DNA of 64,000 nt. Source: Dyadobacter sp. GTDB lineage: Bacteria > Bacteroidota > Bacteroidia > Cytophagales > Spirosomataceae. Positions 35,212 through 44,350 of this stretch are shown one piece after another (positions within the stretch are counted from its first letter, which is position 1; every line of letters starts with the position of its first letter). The notes beneath the pieces were generated by a model, which made no database searches, had not been told where the DNA came from, and saw only the letters and a list, made by a program, of their open reading frames with translations. Position numbers and translations under genes: made by a program. Location: the NCBI RefSeq assembly GCF_017744695.1, contig NZ_JAGIAS010000001.1, forward strand, positions 401,013-465,012. The letters are read 5' to 3'.

Positions 35212-35973
35212 CTAGTCACTAAGTTTATACAAAGCCACACTAAACGAATATTGGCCATTTCCCGCCCAGCCAGAGGCTGTTGATAAGCTAAGCCTCACAG
35301 TGTCATTGGCATTAAGCCGGAAGATTCCCGAAACGGTACTGGACGTGCCTTCGCCACGGTCGCTCCTTCCGCAGGCCTGGTCAATATTCGTGGCATTGAC
35401 CATAACCGCATGACAAAAATCAAACACGCCACCAGGCGCTCCTGGCTGTTGTGGCCCCATGACTGTCTGCGTATAGAAGTATATCCCGGATTTATTAATT
35501 TTAATATCGCCGCTGCCCGGGGTATAAACAATATCGTTTGTCAATTGGGCGGATAAATTGGTGACTATTAAACTCGAACCGTTGGTAGGCGTTATTACCG
35601 CTCCCCTAAGTCTGAGATAGGGCGACACAACGGCCTGGCCAAGTGCCACCCATCCGGTACCATCCCAATAGTATTCACCTACTTTGGCCGAAAGCGTTGG
35701 ATAGCTGGCGTTGGTCGAAGTGATTCCCGTGTTGGTGTTGTACACATGCATACCTGCAGCGGCCGTCCCCAGAAGCCCCCAGGTGGTGGTATTAGTCAGG
35801 GAAATACGGGGCATTAACAATCCTTTGTTGGTACTTTCCAATTCCAGTACCGACCCGGGGTTGATCGTAGTGGGATTATCCCCGACTTTGACCTGGGCAA
35901 AGACGGTAGTGGCACCCAGCACCAGCGCTGAGACAACCAGTAACTTGCACATTTTGGCGCATGGAACTTTCAT
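35212..35973 (-). CDS. tail-fibre-like surface protein, conserved N-terminal module with variable C-terminus
   Basis: A 253-residue exported protein (signal ...VFAQ). Residues ~27-111 are the shared module (V-K-V-G-D-N-P-T-T-I-N-P-G-S-V-L-E-L-E-S ... D-G-T-G-W-V-A-L). The C-terminal region (residues ~112-253) has a C1q/TNF-like look: I-Y-F-Y-T-Q-T, C-H-A-V-M-V, G-I-F-R-L-N-A-N-D-T-V-R-L-S and Y-S-F-S-V-A-L-Y-K-L. That would be a trimeric ligand-binding head. The assignment to the C1q-like fold is tentative. It lies 23 nt after the S74 gene. Confidence 0.76.
   Translation of the reverse strand: MKVPCAKMCKLLVVSALVLGATTVFAQVKVGDNPTTINPGSVLELESTNKGLLMPRISLTNTTTWGLLGTAAAGMHVYNTNTGITSTNASYPTLSAKVGEYYWDGTGWVALGQAVVSPYLRLRGAVITPTNGSSLIVTNLSAQLTNDIVYTPGSGDIKINKSGIYFYTQTVMGPQQPGAPGGVFDFCHAVMVNATNIDQACGRSDRGEGTSSTVSGIFRLNANDTVRLSLSTASGWAGNGQYSFSVALYKLSD
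35641..35895 (-). repeat. 255-bp coding repeat, copy 1
   Basis: Encodes the N-terminal module of the 35212-35973 gene and pairs with the copy at 34827-35081. The two copies are arranged as direct repeats about 0.8 kb apart, which makes recombination between them possible. Confidence 0.75.
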
Positions 35974-35996
35974 AAGTGATAAATGCTTAGGTTTGA

Positions 35997-37295
35997 TTAT
36001 TTACTGGCATTAGTTGGCTCCGGTTTGGAGGCAAGCAGCCGGGCCAGTTTGGCTTGCATTTCTTCCAGCTTGTCGTTCAATGTGGCTACTTTGACAAGTT
36101 CCTTTTGCAGTAATTCATTTTGGGTTTTCAGCTTCTCGATCTCCGACTGCTGCTCCTGAACGGCTTTGACCAGCAGTGGCGTAAGCTTCCCATAATCTAC
36201 ACTCCACGGATTCTTGCCGGCATCTTTGCCACCTACGGTTACGGCAGCCGGGAACACTTTGTAGAGTTGCTGGGCTAGGAAACCGGTCGTCGGCGCTTTT
36301 TTATCGGAGATATAATTGTAATCCTTCACCTCAATTTTCATCAGGTCCTGAATGCCATAATGCGTAGGCTTGATGTTTTCCTTCAAGCGAACATCCGAAG
36401 TGGTATTGTAGAGTACGGTGTACCCACTGCCCCGGGTAATAGACCCCGCGGGAGCTGTACTTCCATTGCTCGTCAAAGCAAACCTCACGTAAACATCATT
36501 GCTGGTTGCAAACGACTTGCTCAAAAAAAGGGCTGCGGTATTTCCTCCTCGACTCTGAACTGCAACATATGCGTCGCGGGTATTATTGTTAAAATAATTA
36601 ACCACGCCACCTATCGGATGAGTACCATTGGTTAATCCTACATTGTTGTACCCATTTCGTGTCAGGAGTATTCGTCCGGCCGTGTGGATATCAGACCTGG
36701 GATTGTTTACATTGACACCCACGTAGCCCCGTCGCCAGATTGCACTTACTTTGTTACCCTTCGCATCGGCAGCGGTTCTGGCAATGTAAAAAGGAGTGCT
36801 GGCACCAGTAGCAGGGGGATTATAATCAACCCAGGCCCCTCCCACACAGCTCCATGTATTTCCTTCCGTTGGGCTGTCTTCCAGCGTATCTACATACATG
36901 GTTCCGGTAGTACAACTGCCCGAGGGCGCGCCGGAGCCGTATACGAACACCTGTTCCACTTCGGCACCTACTCTTACCCATTTAGTCCCGTCATTGTAAT
37001 AAATACCGGGATCCACATCTGCGCCGGTGGCCGTATTGTAAATCTGCATCCCCGCGACATGCGCGGAAAGGGGCAAAGGATTGGTGGTGGCGGTAAGTGC
37101 CATTCTCGGAAAGAGGATACCTTTCGTAGCACTTTCTACATCCAGTACCGCATTTCCGTTTATAACCGTTGGATTGTTACCGATTTTGACCTGGGCAAAC
37201 AGGTTCACAGACGCAAGCAGCATCGTAGCTGCCAGCATCAAGGTGCCGGGTACTTTCCGATCAAATCTTCTTGTGAGTAGTCGTTTTACAATCAT
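35997..37295 (-). CDS. tail-fibre-like surface protein with S74 intramolecular chaperone domain
   Basis: This 432-residue protein has a signal peptide (ending F-A-Q near residue 35), the shared collar-like module (residues ~36-110), a beta-rich shaft (G-Y-V-G-V-N-V-N-N-P near residue 190) and a C-terminal S74 chaperone domain. The S74 dyad is seen as S300-D-V-R-L-K305-E-N-I, followed by T-G-F-L-A-Q-Q and a long coiled coil (residues ~385-425). In phage tail spikes this domain trimerises the fibre and cuts itself off before the Ser. Here it should release a fibre at T299/S300. It heads the six-gene operon. Confidence 0.87.
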   Translation of the reverse strand: MIVKRLLTRRFDRKVPGTLMLAATMLLASVNLFAQVKIGNNPTVINGNAVLDVESATKGILFPRMALTATTNPLPLSAHVAGMQIYNTATGADVDPGIYYNDGTKWVRVGAEVEQVFVYGSGAPSGSCTTGTMYVDTLEDSPTEGNTWSCVGGAWVDYNPPATGASTPFYIARTAADAKGNKVSAIWRRGYVGVNVNNPRSDIHTAGRILLTRNGYNNVGLTNGTHPIGGVVNYFNNNTRDAYVAVQSRGGNTAALFLSKSFATSNDVYVRFALTSNGSTAPAGSITRGSGYTVLYNTTSDVRLKENIKPTHYGIQDLMKIEVKDYNYISDKKAPTTGFLAQQLYKVFPAAVTVGGKDAGKNPWSVDYGKLTPLLVKAVQEQQSEIEKLKTQNELLQKELVKVATLNDKLEEMQAKLARLLASKPEPTNASK

Positions 37296-37725
37296 TATAT
37301 ATTCTGTTTAAGTTAAGACTTAGTGCGAAATCGCCTTCATAACCCGATTCGTGCGGAAAGAATAGGCCAACACCGGGTTGTCCCGCCAGTCGGTTGTGGC
37401 ACGTATCGCCCCGGCGGCAGGGCTGCATCCCATCGCGATCATTCGTATAATGGCTGGCGTTATCGATTACTAATAAAACATGACGAAAATCAGTGTTCGA
37501 TGATCACCATAGCTCTCTTTGAAATGGGTTGGCATTAACTGCACTAGATTTACTTCGACGTCGCAAAACAAAGGTAGGATGGCGGTCCCGGGATTGATAC
37601 GGCTCAAATGCCAGTGGAAACGGGGAATGAATTCTAGTAAAATATCGAATTTAAGCTATAACAAAATTCACGTCGGAAGCCTTAATATTGTGGCTATATC
37701 TCCACAATCAAACGCTTACCCAGCA
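37296..37725. other. 430-bp intergenic region between surface operon and response regulator
   Basis: No gene is supported here. A minus-strand -7 match TACCTTTG occurs at 37569-37576, which could start the surface operon with a ~270-nt leader, but a good -33 box at the right distance is not seen. No terminator-like stem was noticed. Confidence 0.4.
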
Positions 37726-38415
37726 ATGAATCAGCCAATACGAATTCTTTTAATCGACGATCACGAACTTATTCTATGGGCCCTTGCGGCAATTATTAAA
37801 GAAAAAATCCCTGATATTGAAATTGATTCGACCCAGACCTTAAGTCAGGGACTTGCTATTTTAGAGCGGTCCAACATTGATCTGATCGTGCTGGATATCG
37901 ATATTCCCGGCGGTAACAGCCCGAAAATGATCGCAACGCTTCGCAATGTTCGCCCGCAAGTGAAAATACTCATTCATACCGCCATGAAGGAAGACGACTA
38001 TTCGATCGAATACCTTAGTGCCGGGGCGGATGGTTTCCTTTCCAAAGCGGCCCCTACCGATACCGTAGTCGAAGCCATCCACACGATCATGAACGGGGAT
38101 AAGTACCTGAGCAACAAAACCCAAAACATGCTGGCGCGCAGTTACCTGAAGAACGTCACGAATCCCGAGAAGAAGAAGGCCCGCATTACAATTACACCCC
38201 GTGAGGTTGAAATCATCAAACTGCTGCTGCTAGGAAAATGGACCAAGGAAATTGCGGCGCAACTGGGCATAAAATGGAGCACCGTGAGTACGCACAAACT
38301 AAGTATCTTCGAAAAATTCGGTGTGACCAACGTCATTCAGCTTTACAAGAAAATCGAAAAAGAGCGGCCTGAGCTGATCGACACAGAATCGATGAAAAGG
38401 GACTTCCTTCAATAA
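37726..38415 (+). CDS. LuxR/NarL-type response regulator
   Basis: The 229-residue protein is a canonical response regulator: acidic pair D11-D12, phosphoacceptor D57 in L-I-V-L-D, and Lys in G-F-L-S-K. The LuxR helix-turn-helix is T-P-R-E-V-E-I-I-K-L-L with K-E-I-A-A-Q-L and S-T-V-S-T-H-K near residues 155-205. ATG 37726 starts directly at the receiver; a longer reading frame upstream adds only unlike residues. It is divergent from the surface-protein operon and has no adjacent kinase; the kinases at 41010 and 58735 are candidates. Confidence 0.93.
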   Translation: MNQPIRILLIDDHELILWALAAIIKEKIPDIEIDSTQTLSQGLAILERSNIDLIVLDIDIPGGNSPKMIATLRNVRPQVKILIHTAMKEDDYSIEYLSAGADGFLSKAAPTDTVVEAIHTIMNGDKYLSNKTQNMLARSYLKNVTNPEKKKARITITPREVEIIKLLLLGKWTKEIAAQLGIKWSTVSTHKLSIFEKFGVTNVIQLYKKIEKERPELIDTESMKRDFLQ

Positions 38416-38529
38416 AAAAGCCGCAAAAGTAAAAAATTCAGCACTGAAAAATTACTCCCCGAAATCGGCCACCTACACTTCCGCGGGAAGGCTCGAATTC
38501 ATTCTAGTATATCCCTTAACCCTACCTCA

Positions 38530-38537
38530 TACCTTTG
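38530..38537 (+). promoter_or_regulatory. -7 box upstream of secreted protein gene
   Basis: TACCTTTG is an exact -7 match 49 bp before the GTG start at 38587. No convincing -33 box is found at 19-21 nt. Confidence 0.35.
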
Positions 38538-38586
38538 CAATGACAACCGCATCGCGGTCTATTCATAATCCATTATACGACTAACC

Positions 38587-39516
38587 GTGTCCCTAATTTC
38601 TCCATTTCAAAAAACCATATTCATTTCCACGCTGGTTGTTTTGCTTTCCACTTCATCCCTATCGGCTCAAAATACACTGGAATTTGTTCAGGACGGCTTT
38701 AACAACTCCTACCGGGGGCAGATACCCAAGGGGCCTACGTCTGCCCCACAGACGCTGACCTTCTTTTTCAATAAGGACGGCAGTCTGGATCACGGAATCT
38801 ATTTTCTGCCCATGAAGCATAAGCTGACCGTAACCGTCAGCCTTGAAGACCAGACCTTTGTGGATGTACTGCAGCACCAGACGGGTATTAGTTTTGGCGC
38901 CACGTCCGGAGCTTCGCCCAATCAGGTTAAAAGCACTTCCGTGTTCAACACCAATTACCAGTACACCGACACGACAAGGGTTCTCTTTACGTCACACCCT
39001 TTGGGGAAGCCAGGCAAAGGGATCAACCTGTCAATGAATCCGGGCCTGCAGGTGTTTCTTTCGGCAAAACCGCTTTATGCCATGAATGCCCCGAAAAGCG
39101 ATACCAGCCGCTATTACTACGGCCGCGTGCGGCTTGTGTTTGACCGACCGGTAAGCAACCCGGTTATCTCGCTGATTGGCCTGGGAGCGTCCACCAACTT
39201 TGCCGGCAAAAGGCTGGGTTTTGCCACTGAACTGGATCTGCTGAACCCGGGATTAAAACTGACCAGGTTATCGGGAAATGATCAAATGAAGCTTGATCCG
39301 AATCAAACAAAGATATTACACAGCAAAGGGGCCATTAGCGGTAGCTGTGAGACGGGGGCTGCTTGCGGAAGCCTGCTTGTGAGGGGAGAAAATATCGACA
39401 ACCTGGTATTTGGTGTTTACCTGCGCGCCGACGGAGGGTCCGGAGCCTGGGGCACACCAAAGGTCACCAATTCGGGAGATATGTGGCACCTTGTCATTTC
39501 TTTACCTGAACAGTGA
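38587..39516 (+). CDS. secreted protein resembling the N-terminal domain of large Bacteroidota surface proteins
   Basis: The 309-residue protein starts at GTG and has a signal peptide (ending S-L-S-A-Q). Its beta-rich body contains R-V-R-L-V-F-D-R-P-V-S-N-P-V-I and L-G-F-A-T-E-L-D-L-L-N-P-G, text that I recall from the N-terminal domain of large multi-repeat secreted proteins. Here the frame ends right after this domain, with no repeats or T9SS tail. It may be a stand-alone form or the remnant of a longer gene. Nothing downstream continues it convincingly. Confidence 0.72.
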   Translation: MSLISPFQKTIFISTLVVLLSTSSLSAQNTLEFVQDGFNNSYRGQIPKGPTSAPQTLTFFFNKDGSLDHGIYFLPMKHKLTVTVSLEDQTFVDVLQHQTGISFGATSGASPNQVKSTSVFNTNYQYTDTTRVLFTSHPLGKPGKGINLSMNPGLQVFLSAKPLYAMNAPKSDTSRYYYGRVRLVFDRPVSNPVISLIGLGASTNFAGKRLGFATELDLLNPGLKLTRLSGNDQMKLDPNQTKILHSKGAISGSCETGAACGSLLVRGENIDNLVFGVYLRADGGSGAWGTPKVTNSGDMWHLVISLPEQ

Positions 39517-39584
39517 AACGCCTTTTGACAGACATTTTACCACACACACTTTTATGAGCCGGTATCCTTCATCAACAACTAAAT

Positions 39585-39610
39585 TCCTTTCGTGAAATTT
39601 CACAAAAGGA
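39585..39610. promoter_or_regulatory. 26-bp imperfect palindrome
   Basis: TCCTTT-c-GTGAAATTTCAC-a-AAAGGA: symmetrical except for one central-arm mismatch. It lies about 70 bp after the 39516 stop. It could be an operator or a weak terminator. Confidence 0.35.
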
Positions 39611-39821
39611 TTGAAAAAGAAGCGTTTGATAGTTGGACACGAGTAATTCGATTAGTCATTCTGTAATTTCAGAGTGGCTATTTTGTTGTTCGGGCCATGC
39701 CGGTCAGGCGGCACGCGAAAATGCTGAATGATTACACCCCCAAACTACGTATATCAACATACGTTCAGCCGCCCATTACGGCTAACGCGACCCGGCAAAC
39801 GTCGGGCTGGTCAGGCAATAA

Positions 39822-39871
39822 CAGGAAATCCGCCTGGTATAGTTTTCAGACTACACCAGGCGGATTTCCTG
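39822..39871 (-). terminator. 21-bp stem-loop after coiled-coil gene
   Basis: 39822-39842 pairs with 39851-39871 with a single mismatch and an 8-nt loop. It lies 26 nt after the minus-strand stop at 39897. The stem is long and GC-balanced; no clear T-run follows, so it may also protect the mRNA end. Confidence 0.6.
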
Positions 39872-39896
39872 GTCGGGCAGTACCCCGGAGATTTTG

Positions 39897-40343
39897 CTAT
39901 TTCGCGTTCAGACCGGCCAGTTTAGTTTCGTCTTCCTGGATCTTCTTTTTGAGCGACTCGATGTTCCGTTTCAGTTTTTCCAGGTTGTCGACTGCCTTCC
40001 GCGCCCTTTTTGCATCCCGGCTTGCCGTACTTGCAGCCTTGCTGGCGTTTTTGGCAAGCTTCTTGTCCTGTGGATCGGTCCCAAGCTTGTCGGCTGCCAG
40101 TTTATTCTGTTCCACCGATTTTTGGGCGTTATCCGCCGTTGATGCTACCTCATCAGTCGCTTTGGGCACCTTGTTTTCAAGTTCGGCCAGCTCAATTTTG
40201 TTGTCGTTTAACTTTTTGTTTAGCGCCAATATCTTCTTCTGGTTATTCAACACGGCAAGTGAATCTTTTGAGACAACCTGCGCGGATACCGAAGCACAAG
40301 ATACCAGGACTACAAACATCCAATAGAGAAATTTTGCTTTCAT
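39897..40343 (-). CDS. small exported coiled-coil protein
   Basis: A 148-residue protein with a signal peptide (MKAKFLYWMFVVLV...VSAQ). The rest is Lys/Ala/Asp-rich and almost entirely helical coiled coil (D-K-K-L-A-K-N-A-S-K-A-A-S-T-A, L-K-R-N-I-E-S-L-K-K-K-I). It has no enzymatic motif. It probably acts as a periplasmic spacer or envelope-associated protein. A -7-like box TATTTTTG (40426-40419, minus) gives a leader of about 70 nt. Confidence 0.78.
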   Translation of the reverse strand: MKAKFLYWMFVVLVSCASVSAQVVSKDSLAVLNNQKKILALNKKLNDNKIELAELENKVPKATDEVASTADNAQKSVEQNKLAADKLGTDPQDKKLAKNASKAASTASRDAKRARKAVDNLEKLKRNIESLKKKIQEDETKLAGLNAK

Positions 40344-41009
40344 AGGAAAATTGAAAAAAATGAAAAAATACGCCGCCCGGATCGGCTCTGGCGCGACGCT
40401 TCGCTGTGAGTAATATTACAAAAATACACTTCTTTCCAACCTGAAAAAGAGCGGAGCGGTACGCTCGCCCGCTATCAAACTTGTCAAAAAAAGCCAGTGA
40501 TACCTTTTCCGGTTTCTAAATGGCCGCTAACACAACGGCCACCGGTTTATGCGAGAAATCACCGGCAAACATTAAGATATACAAAATACTAATAATAAAT
40601 AACTTACAAACAAACACCTCACTACAAATAAAGGTTTTGATCGCGTTAAGGCATAATGCTATTATTCATGGAATACCGCATTCAGGTGCCGGCAACCGGT
40701 AGATTTAAATCGATATATCGAAATGATTCTACCGGAAGCAGCGTCAATTCTAGCAGTATTCTTTGCCAATTTGGAGTCGCAAACAGTGCACATAGCCTAT
40801 CGGCCCTACAAAAAACATCAATACATTCGCGCGACAATTGCGTCGGATTGATTGATGTTCCCGGGCGAGGAGACTGATATCCTCCGTCGTTTATTTATTA
40901 CAGCTACCCTATTCGTATATCAGAAATTTGTTCCGGCCACATCGTCCATGCCGGGGGGGCGGAAACAGGCGTACTTACCTAATAATCAGATTACAATTAC
41001 TGCTACCAC
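40344..41009. other. 666-bp non-coding region with a structured element
   Basis: I see no supported gene; short frames at 40520-40702 and 40656-40877 lack start signals and protein-like composition. At 40696-40735 CCGGTAGA pairs with TCTACCGG and encloses the self-complementary TCGATATATCGA (40710-40721). This could be an operator or an RNA element upstream of the large sensor kinase. Confidence 0.4.
40419..40426 (-). promoter_or_regulatory. -7 box of the coiled-coil gene
   Basis: Minus-strand TATTTTTG, an exact TAnnTTTG match 76 nt upstream of the ATG at 40343. No -33 box at the usual distance. Confidence 0.35.
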
Positions 41010-44000
41010 ATGAAAATTCACTTTCTATTGCCGTTTTTTTTCTTTTTTACACAAGTTCGAACAGATAGTTTTGGCCTGACCGGCAACACCATTGAGCACT
41101 ACACGGCGGACAATGGATTACCGCAAAACAGTGTAAAAGGCATATCGACCGACGCTCAGGGCTTTATCTGGCTGGCTACCGAAGACGGCCTGGTCCGTTT
41201 CGACGGGCGCTCCTTTTTTGTTTTCAACTCCTCCAACCTGAATGTAAAAACCAACCGTGTGGCTGAAATACAAACCCATTCCCGCCACGGCACGTTACGC
41301 GAAAACCGGTCACCCGGCCATGAGCGCGCGAGGGTGATGTACGCGAAATTCGGGCTTCACGACCGGGTTAGAATTGAAAATGGGCGGGCTACATTTGACT
41401 CAACGTACCGTTACGAAAAGGAGACAAAAATCTTTTCAAACACGTTTTTGGTAACAAGGCTACCTGCATTTGGCGAGGCCAACCGCCTGATGGTCACGGA
41501 CGGAACGGGGGCGGGGAATTTCTATATCTGCGACAAAACTTACGCGGAGTACTATAAGAACTGGAAAAAACAATATAAAATAGAAAATCCGGTATCTGAT
41601 CAATGGAATTACTTCTCGATAGGGGGAAGATTATATTACTTCCATCAACATAAATCCTTCACCAGTATTTTTGAGAAAAGAACCTCAAAGTTCCCTTTGG
41701 CAGGAGATATCCTGCGGAATCCGGCCTACAAAAACGGAAAGTCGGACATGAAACTCTACTGGAACCCCAATTCGGACCAGGCATTTCTCTTCCTTGCAGG
41801 CAATCTCTATTTACTTGAACAACAAAAGGACGGGCGTTTGATAACCCTGCTTCTGACGGAAGATTTTGACTTGAAAGACAAAGAAATCGATATTATACAT
41901 TTTGATAAAATCAGCAGAAAAATATACCTGGGAAGTTTAACATATGGTCTTTATGTGCTGAGTAAACGACAATTTACGGCGCTGACCGTTACAGGAGAAA
42001 AGCGTCCAAATGTTTTCTATGCACAGTTGCCCTATCAGCACAACACCGTCCTCACCCCCACAGGTATTATAGTTGGAAAAGACAGCCTGACAAACCGCGT
42101 CATTGACAAACGCTTACCCATTCTCGAGAAAATCAATCCATTCATTGACCGGCGTATTATCATCAGGGACAGCGATGGCAAAATATGGGTAAAAAGCGAA
42201 AAAAAACTTACTCAATTAAGTCAAAATGGGAAAAAGATAGTCGGCCAATGGAAATTCAAAGATGAAATCAAAGCCATTTGTCAGGGAAAGGACGCCAAAA
42301 TCTGGGTGGGCGTCATACGCAACGGAGTATATCAGATGGATTCGAAAAATCCGCATTCAGTCCCGCGATTCTTCGGCACTGATTCTCTGAAGGATATCAC
42401 TTATATCGAATCCCTGACCAAACAACAGCTTTTGGTAGGCACCGCAACCGGCCTGTTTCGACTCGACCTGACGACTCAAAAGCCGAGGCTCGTCCCGGGG
42501 ACAGAAGGGGTTTATATCAAAAGTATACATGTTGTCAGTCCGCAAAGGGTTTGGATCACAGCACAAACGAAGGGCCTTATGCTCCTGGATGGAAAAAATG
42601 GTCTGGTTACATTTCCGCTGGATAAGAACAAATATCTGGCAAGCGCGCATTGTGTGGTCAGCGACGACCGTGGCTACCTTTGGGTCCCTAGCAACAGAGG
42701 GCTTTTTCAAATCAGATTAAACGACTTGTTGCAGTACGCAAATCGAATAACAACCGAAAGTCAGGACGTTAAACTGCGAGGACAAACCAAACCGCTCCCC
42801 GAATTATTTTATATGTATCACACCATGGAAGAGGGGTTCAACACCAACGAGTTCAATGGAAATTGTCAGCCGTGTGGTATGAAACTGCCCAATGGGTATA
42901 TATCCCTGCCCTCGTTGAACGGCCTGGTATGGTTCAGGTCCGAGCAGATCAGTCGTTACATACCCGACGGGAACCTCACTTTGGACAGAATAGAGATTAA
43001 CCGACAGCCGGCCAAAGTCTCCGGCGATACGATCCGTTTCCCTCTGAATCCTGAAAATATTAAAATTTACTTCTCAACGGCCTACTTCGGAAATGATTAC
43101 AATCTTAATTTATCCTACACGCTTGTAAAGCAGGACTCATACACCAGGCAATGGGACTGGTTACCTATCGACAACCGGGATTTTATCGTCCGCTATTCCA
43201 GTCTCAGTGCCGGAAATTATACGTTGATAGTCAGGAAACAAAATGGCTTTGGGATTGATAACTTCGATTATAAAAAAGTCTACATCATTGTTCCTTACAA
43301 ATGGTATGAAAGAAGCTGGGCGATAGGTCTTTTCCTGTTATCTATCACCATGCTCCTCGTCGTTGGGATTTATTTTTACAATGTGTATAGATTAAAAGCC
43401 ATCAAACGGAAAAATGCGGAACTGGAAGCAACAATCCTGTCGCGCACCAAATCATTGGAGACCGCTGTATCGGAATTGAGGCAGTCTAAAAATCAACTTA
43501 ACCACCAGGTACACATTATGTCGAGGCTGGTCGCTTCGATAACCCACGATGTGCAATCCCCGTTAAAGTATATCACATTTGCCTCCGGCCATATTTCAAA
43601 AATGGCTAAACGCCACGAATTCGATCAGATTTCAGAAGTTGGAACAATGATATCTGATTTGTCGCAACGCACAGGCAATATGCTCCGCGACTTGCTGGAC
43701 TATATCAAAATTCAGGTTTATGGAAAAACCGTGATTCCTGAGGAAATATACCTCCGTGCTTTGATAGACAGTAAACTGGAAATATTCGACAGTCCGGGAG
43801 CACTTAAACGTGTTCAATTTTTAAATGAAGTTCCCGACAGGGTCCGGATTACCGTTGACTATAACCTGTTGTCTATCGTGATCCATAACCTGCTTGATAA
43901 TGCCGTTAAATATTCCGAGCAGGGGCAAATCAGAATTCATGTTGCTGATAACCCTGATAAAACCGAGTTGGTTATTTCCAACCATGGAAATCCTCTTGCG

Positions 44001-44183
44001 CAGGGCATACTGGACCTGATTAATTCTGCTTTCGATGTAAATGAACTCGACCATCATTTCTATAACGGAAGAACAACAGGGCTCGGCCTGATCATAGTCA
44101 AAGAAGTGACACGGTTAATTGGCATTGAAATCAAGGCTACCCAAACGGACGTTACCAGTTTTCACCTGTTCCTTAATCCATAG
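41010..44183 (+). CDS. propeller-type sensor histidine kinase (no receiver)
   Basis: The 1057-residue protein has a short signal segment, a periplasmic two-component-regulator propeller (W-L-A-T-E-D-G-L-V-R-F-D-G and similar blades, residues ~20-650), a Y_Y_Y-type domain (residues ~660-765), one TM segment (~770-792), a coiled linker and a cytoplasmic kinase. The H-box is S-I-T-H846-D-V-Q-S-P-L, the N-box H-N-L-L-D-N-A-V-K-Y-S and the G2 loop T-G-L-G-L. The G1 box is N-H-G-N-P, without the usual Asp. Unlike hybrid two-component systems it ends after the ATPase domain, so it must use a separate regulator, perhaps that at 37726. Confidence 0.88.
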   Translation: MKIHFLLPFFFFFTQVRTDSFGLTGNTIEHYTADNGLPQNSVKGISTDAQGFIWLATEDGLVRFDGRSFFVFNSSNLNVKTNRVAEIQTHSRHGTLRENRSPGHERARVMYAKFGLHDRVRIENGRATFDSTYRYEKETKIFSNTFLVTRLPAFGEANRLMVTDGTGAGNFYICDKTYAEYYKNWKKQYKIENPVSDQWNYFSIGGRLYYFHQHKSFTSIFEKRTSKFPLAGDILRNPAYKNGKSDMKLYWNPNSDQAFLFLAGNLYLLEQQKDGRLITLLLTEDFDLKDKEIDIIHFDKISRKIYLGSLTYGLYVLSKRQFTALTVTGEKRPNVFYAQLPYQHNTVLTPTGIIVGKDSLTNRVIDKRLPILEKINPFIDRRIIIRDSDGKIWVKSEKKLTQLSQNGKKIVGQWKFKDEIKAICQGKDAKIWVGVIRNGVYQMDSKNPHSVPRFFGTDSLKDITYIESLTKQQLLVGTATGLFRLDLTTQKPRLVPGTEGVYIKSIHVVSPQRVWITAQTKGLMLLDGKNGLVTFPLDKNKYLASAHCVVSDDRGYLWVPSNRGLFQIRLNDLLQYANRITTESQDVKLRGQTKPLPELFYMYHTMEEGFNTNEFNGNCQPCGMKLPNGYISLPSLNGLVWFRSEQISRYIPDGNLTLDRIEINRQPAKVSGDTIRFPLNPENIKIYFSTAYFGNDYNLNLSYTLVKQDSYTRQWDWLPIDNRDFIVRYSSLSAGNYTLIVRKQNGFGIDNFDYKKVYIIVPYKWYERSWAIGLFLLSITMLLVVGIYFYNVYRLKAIKRKNAELEATILSRTKSLETAVSELRQSKNQLNHQVHIMSRLVASITHDVQSPLKYITFASGHISKMAKRHEFDQISEVGTMISDLSQRTGNMLRDLLDYIKIQVYGKTVIPEEIYLRALIDSKLEIFDSPGALKRVQFLNEVPDRVRITVDYNLLSIVIHNLLDNAVKYSEQGQIRIHVADNPDKTELVISNHGNPLAQGILDLINSAFDVNELDHHFYNGRTTGLGLIIVKEVTRLIGIEIKATQTDVTSFHLFLNP

Positions 44184-44316
44184 TGGAGTCTTAACTTTAT
44201 AAAAATGAGCAAATTAACATGTCAATCAACCAGCAGCATTTTTCAGAACGACATGATGGGGCCTCGGTGCTGTTTCACACCACTTATCCACTTCTAAGCA
44301 CCTCAAATGTCATTGC

Positions 44317-44332
44317 TACTAATTTATTAGTA
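44317..44332. promoter_or_regulatory. BlaI operator 1
   Basis: TACTAAT-TT-ATTAGTA, a perfect palindrome with 7-bp arms and the TACTA core of BlaI/MecI operators. Its centre is 40 bp from operator 2, about four helical turns, so both lie on the same DNA face. Confidence 0.75.
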
Positions 44333-44350
44333 ATAAATCTAACCCCTTAG

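Noticed and set aside
33556..37295. Prophage tail-fibre genes
   Set aside because: All have signal peptides and no capsid, terminase, integrase or tail genes are near, so they are taken as host surface proteins.
40520..40877. Two short plus-strand frames
   Set aside because: No ribosome-binding site or protein-like composition; the region reads better as non-coding.
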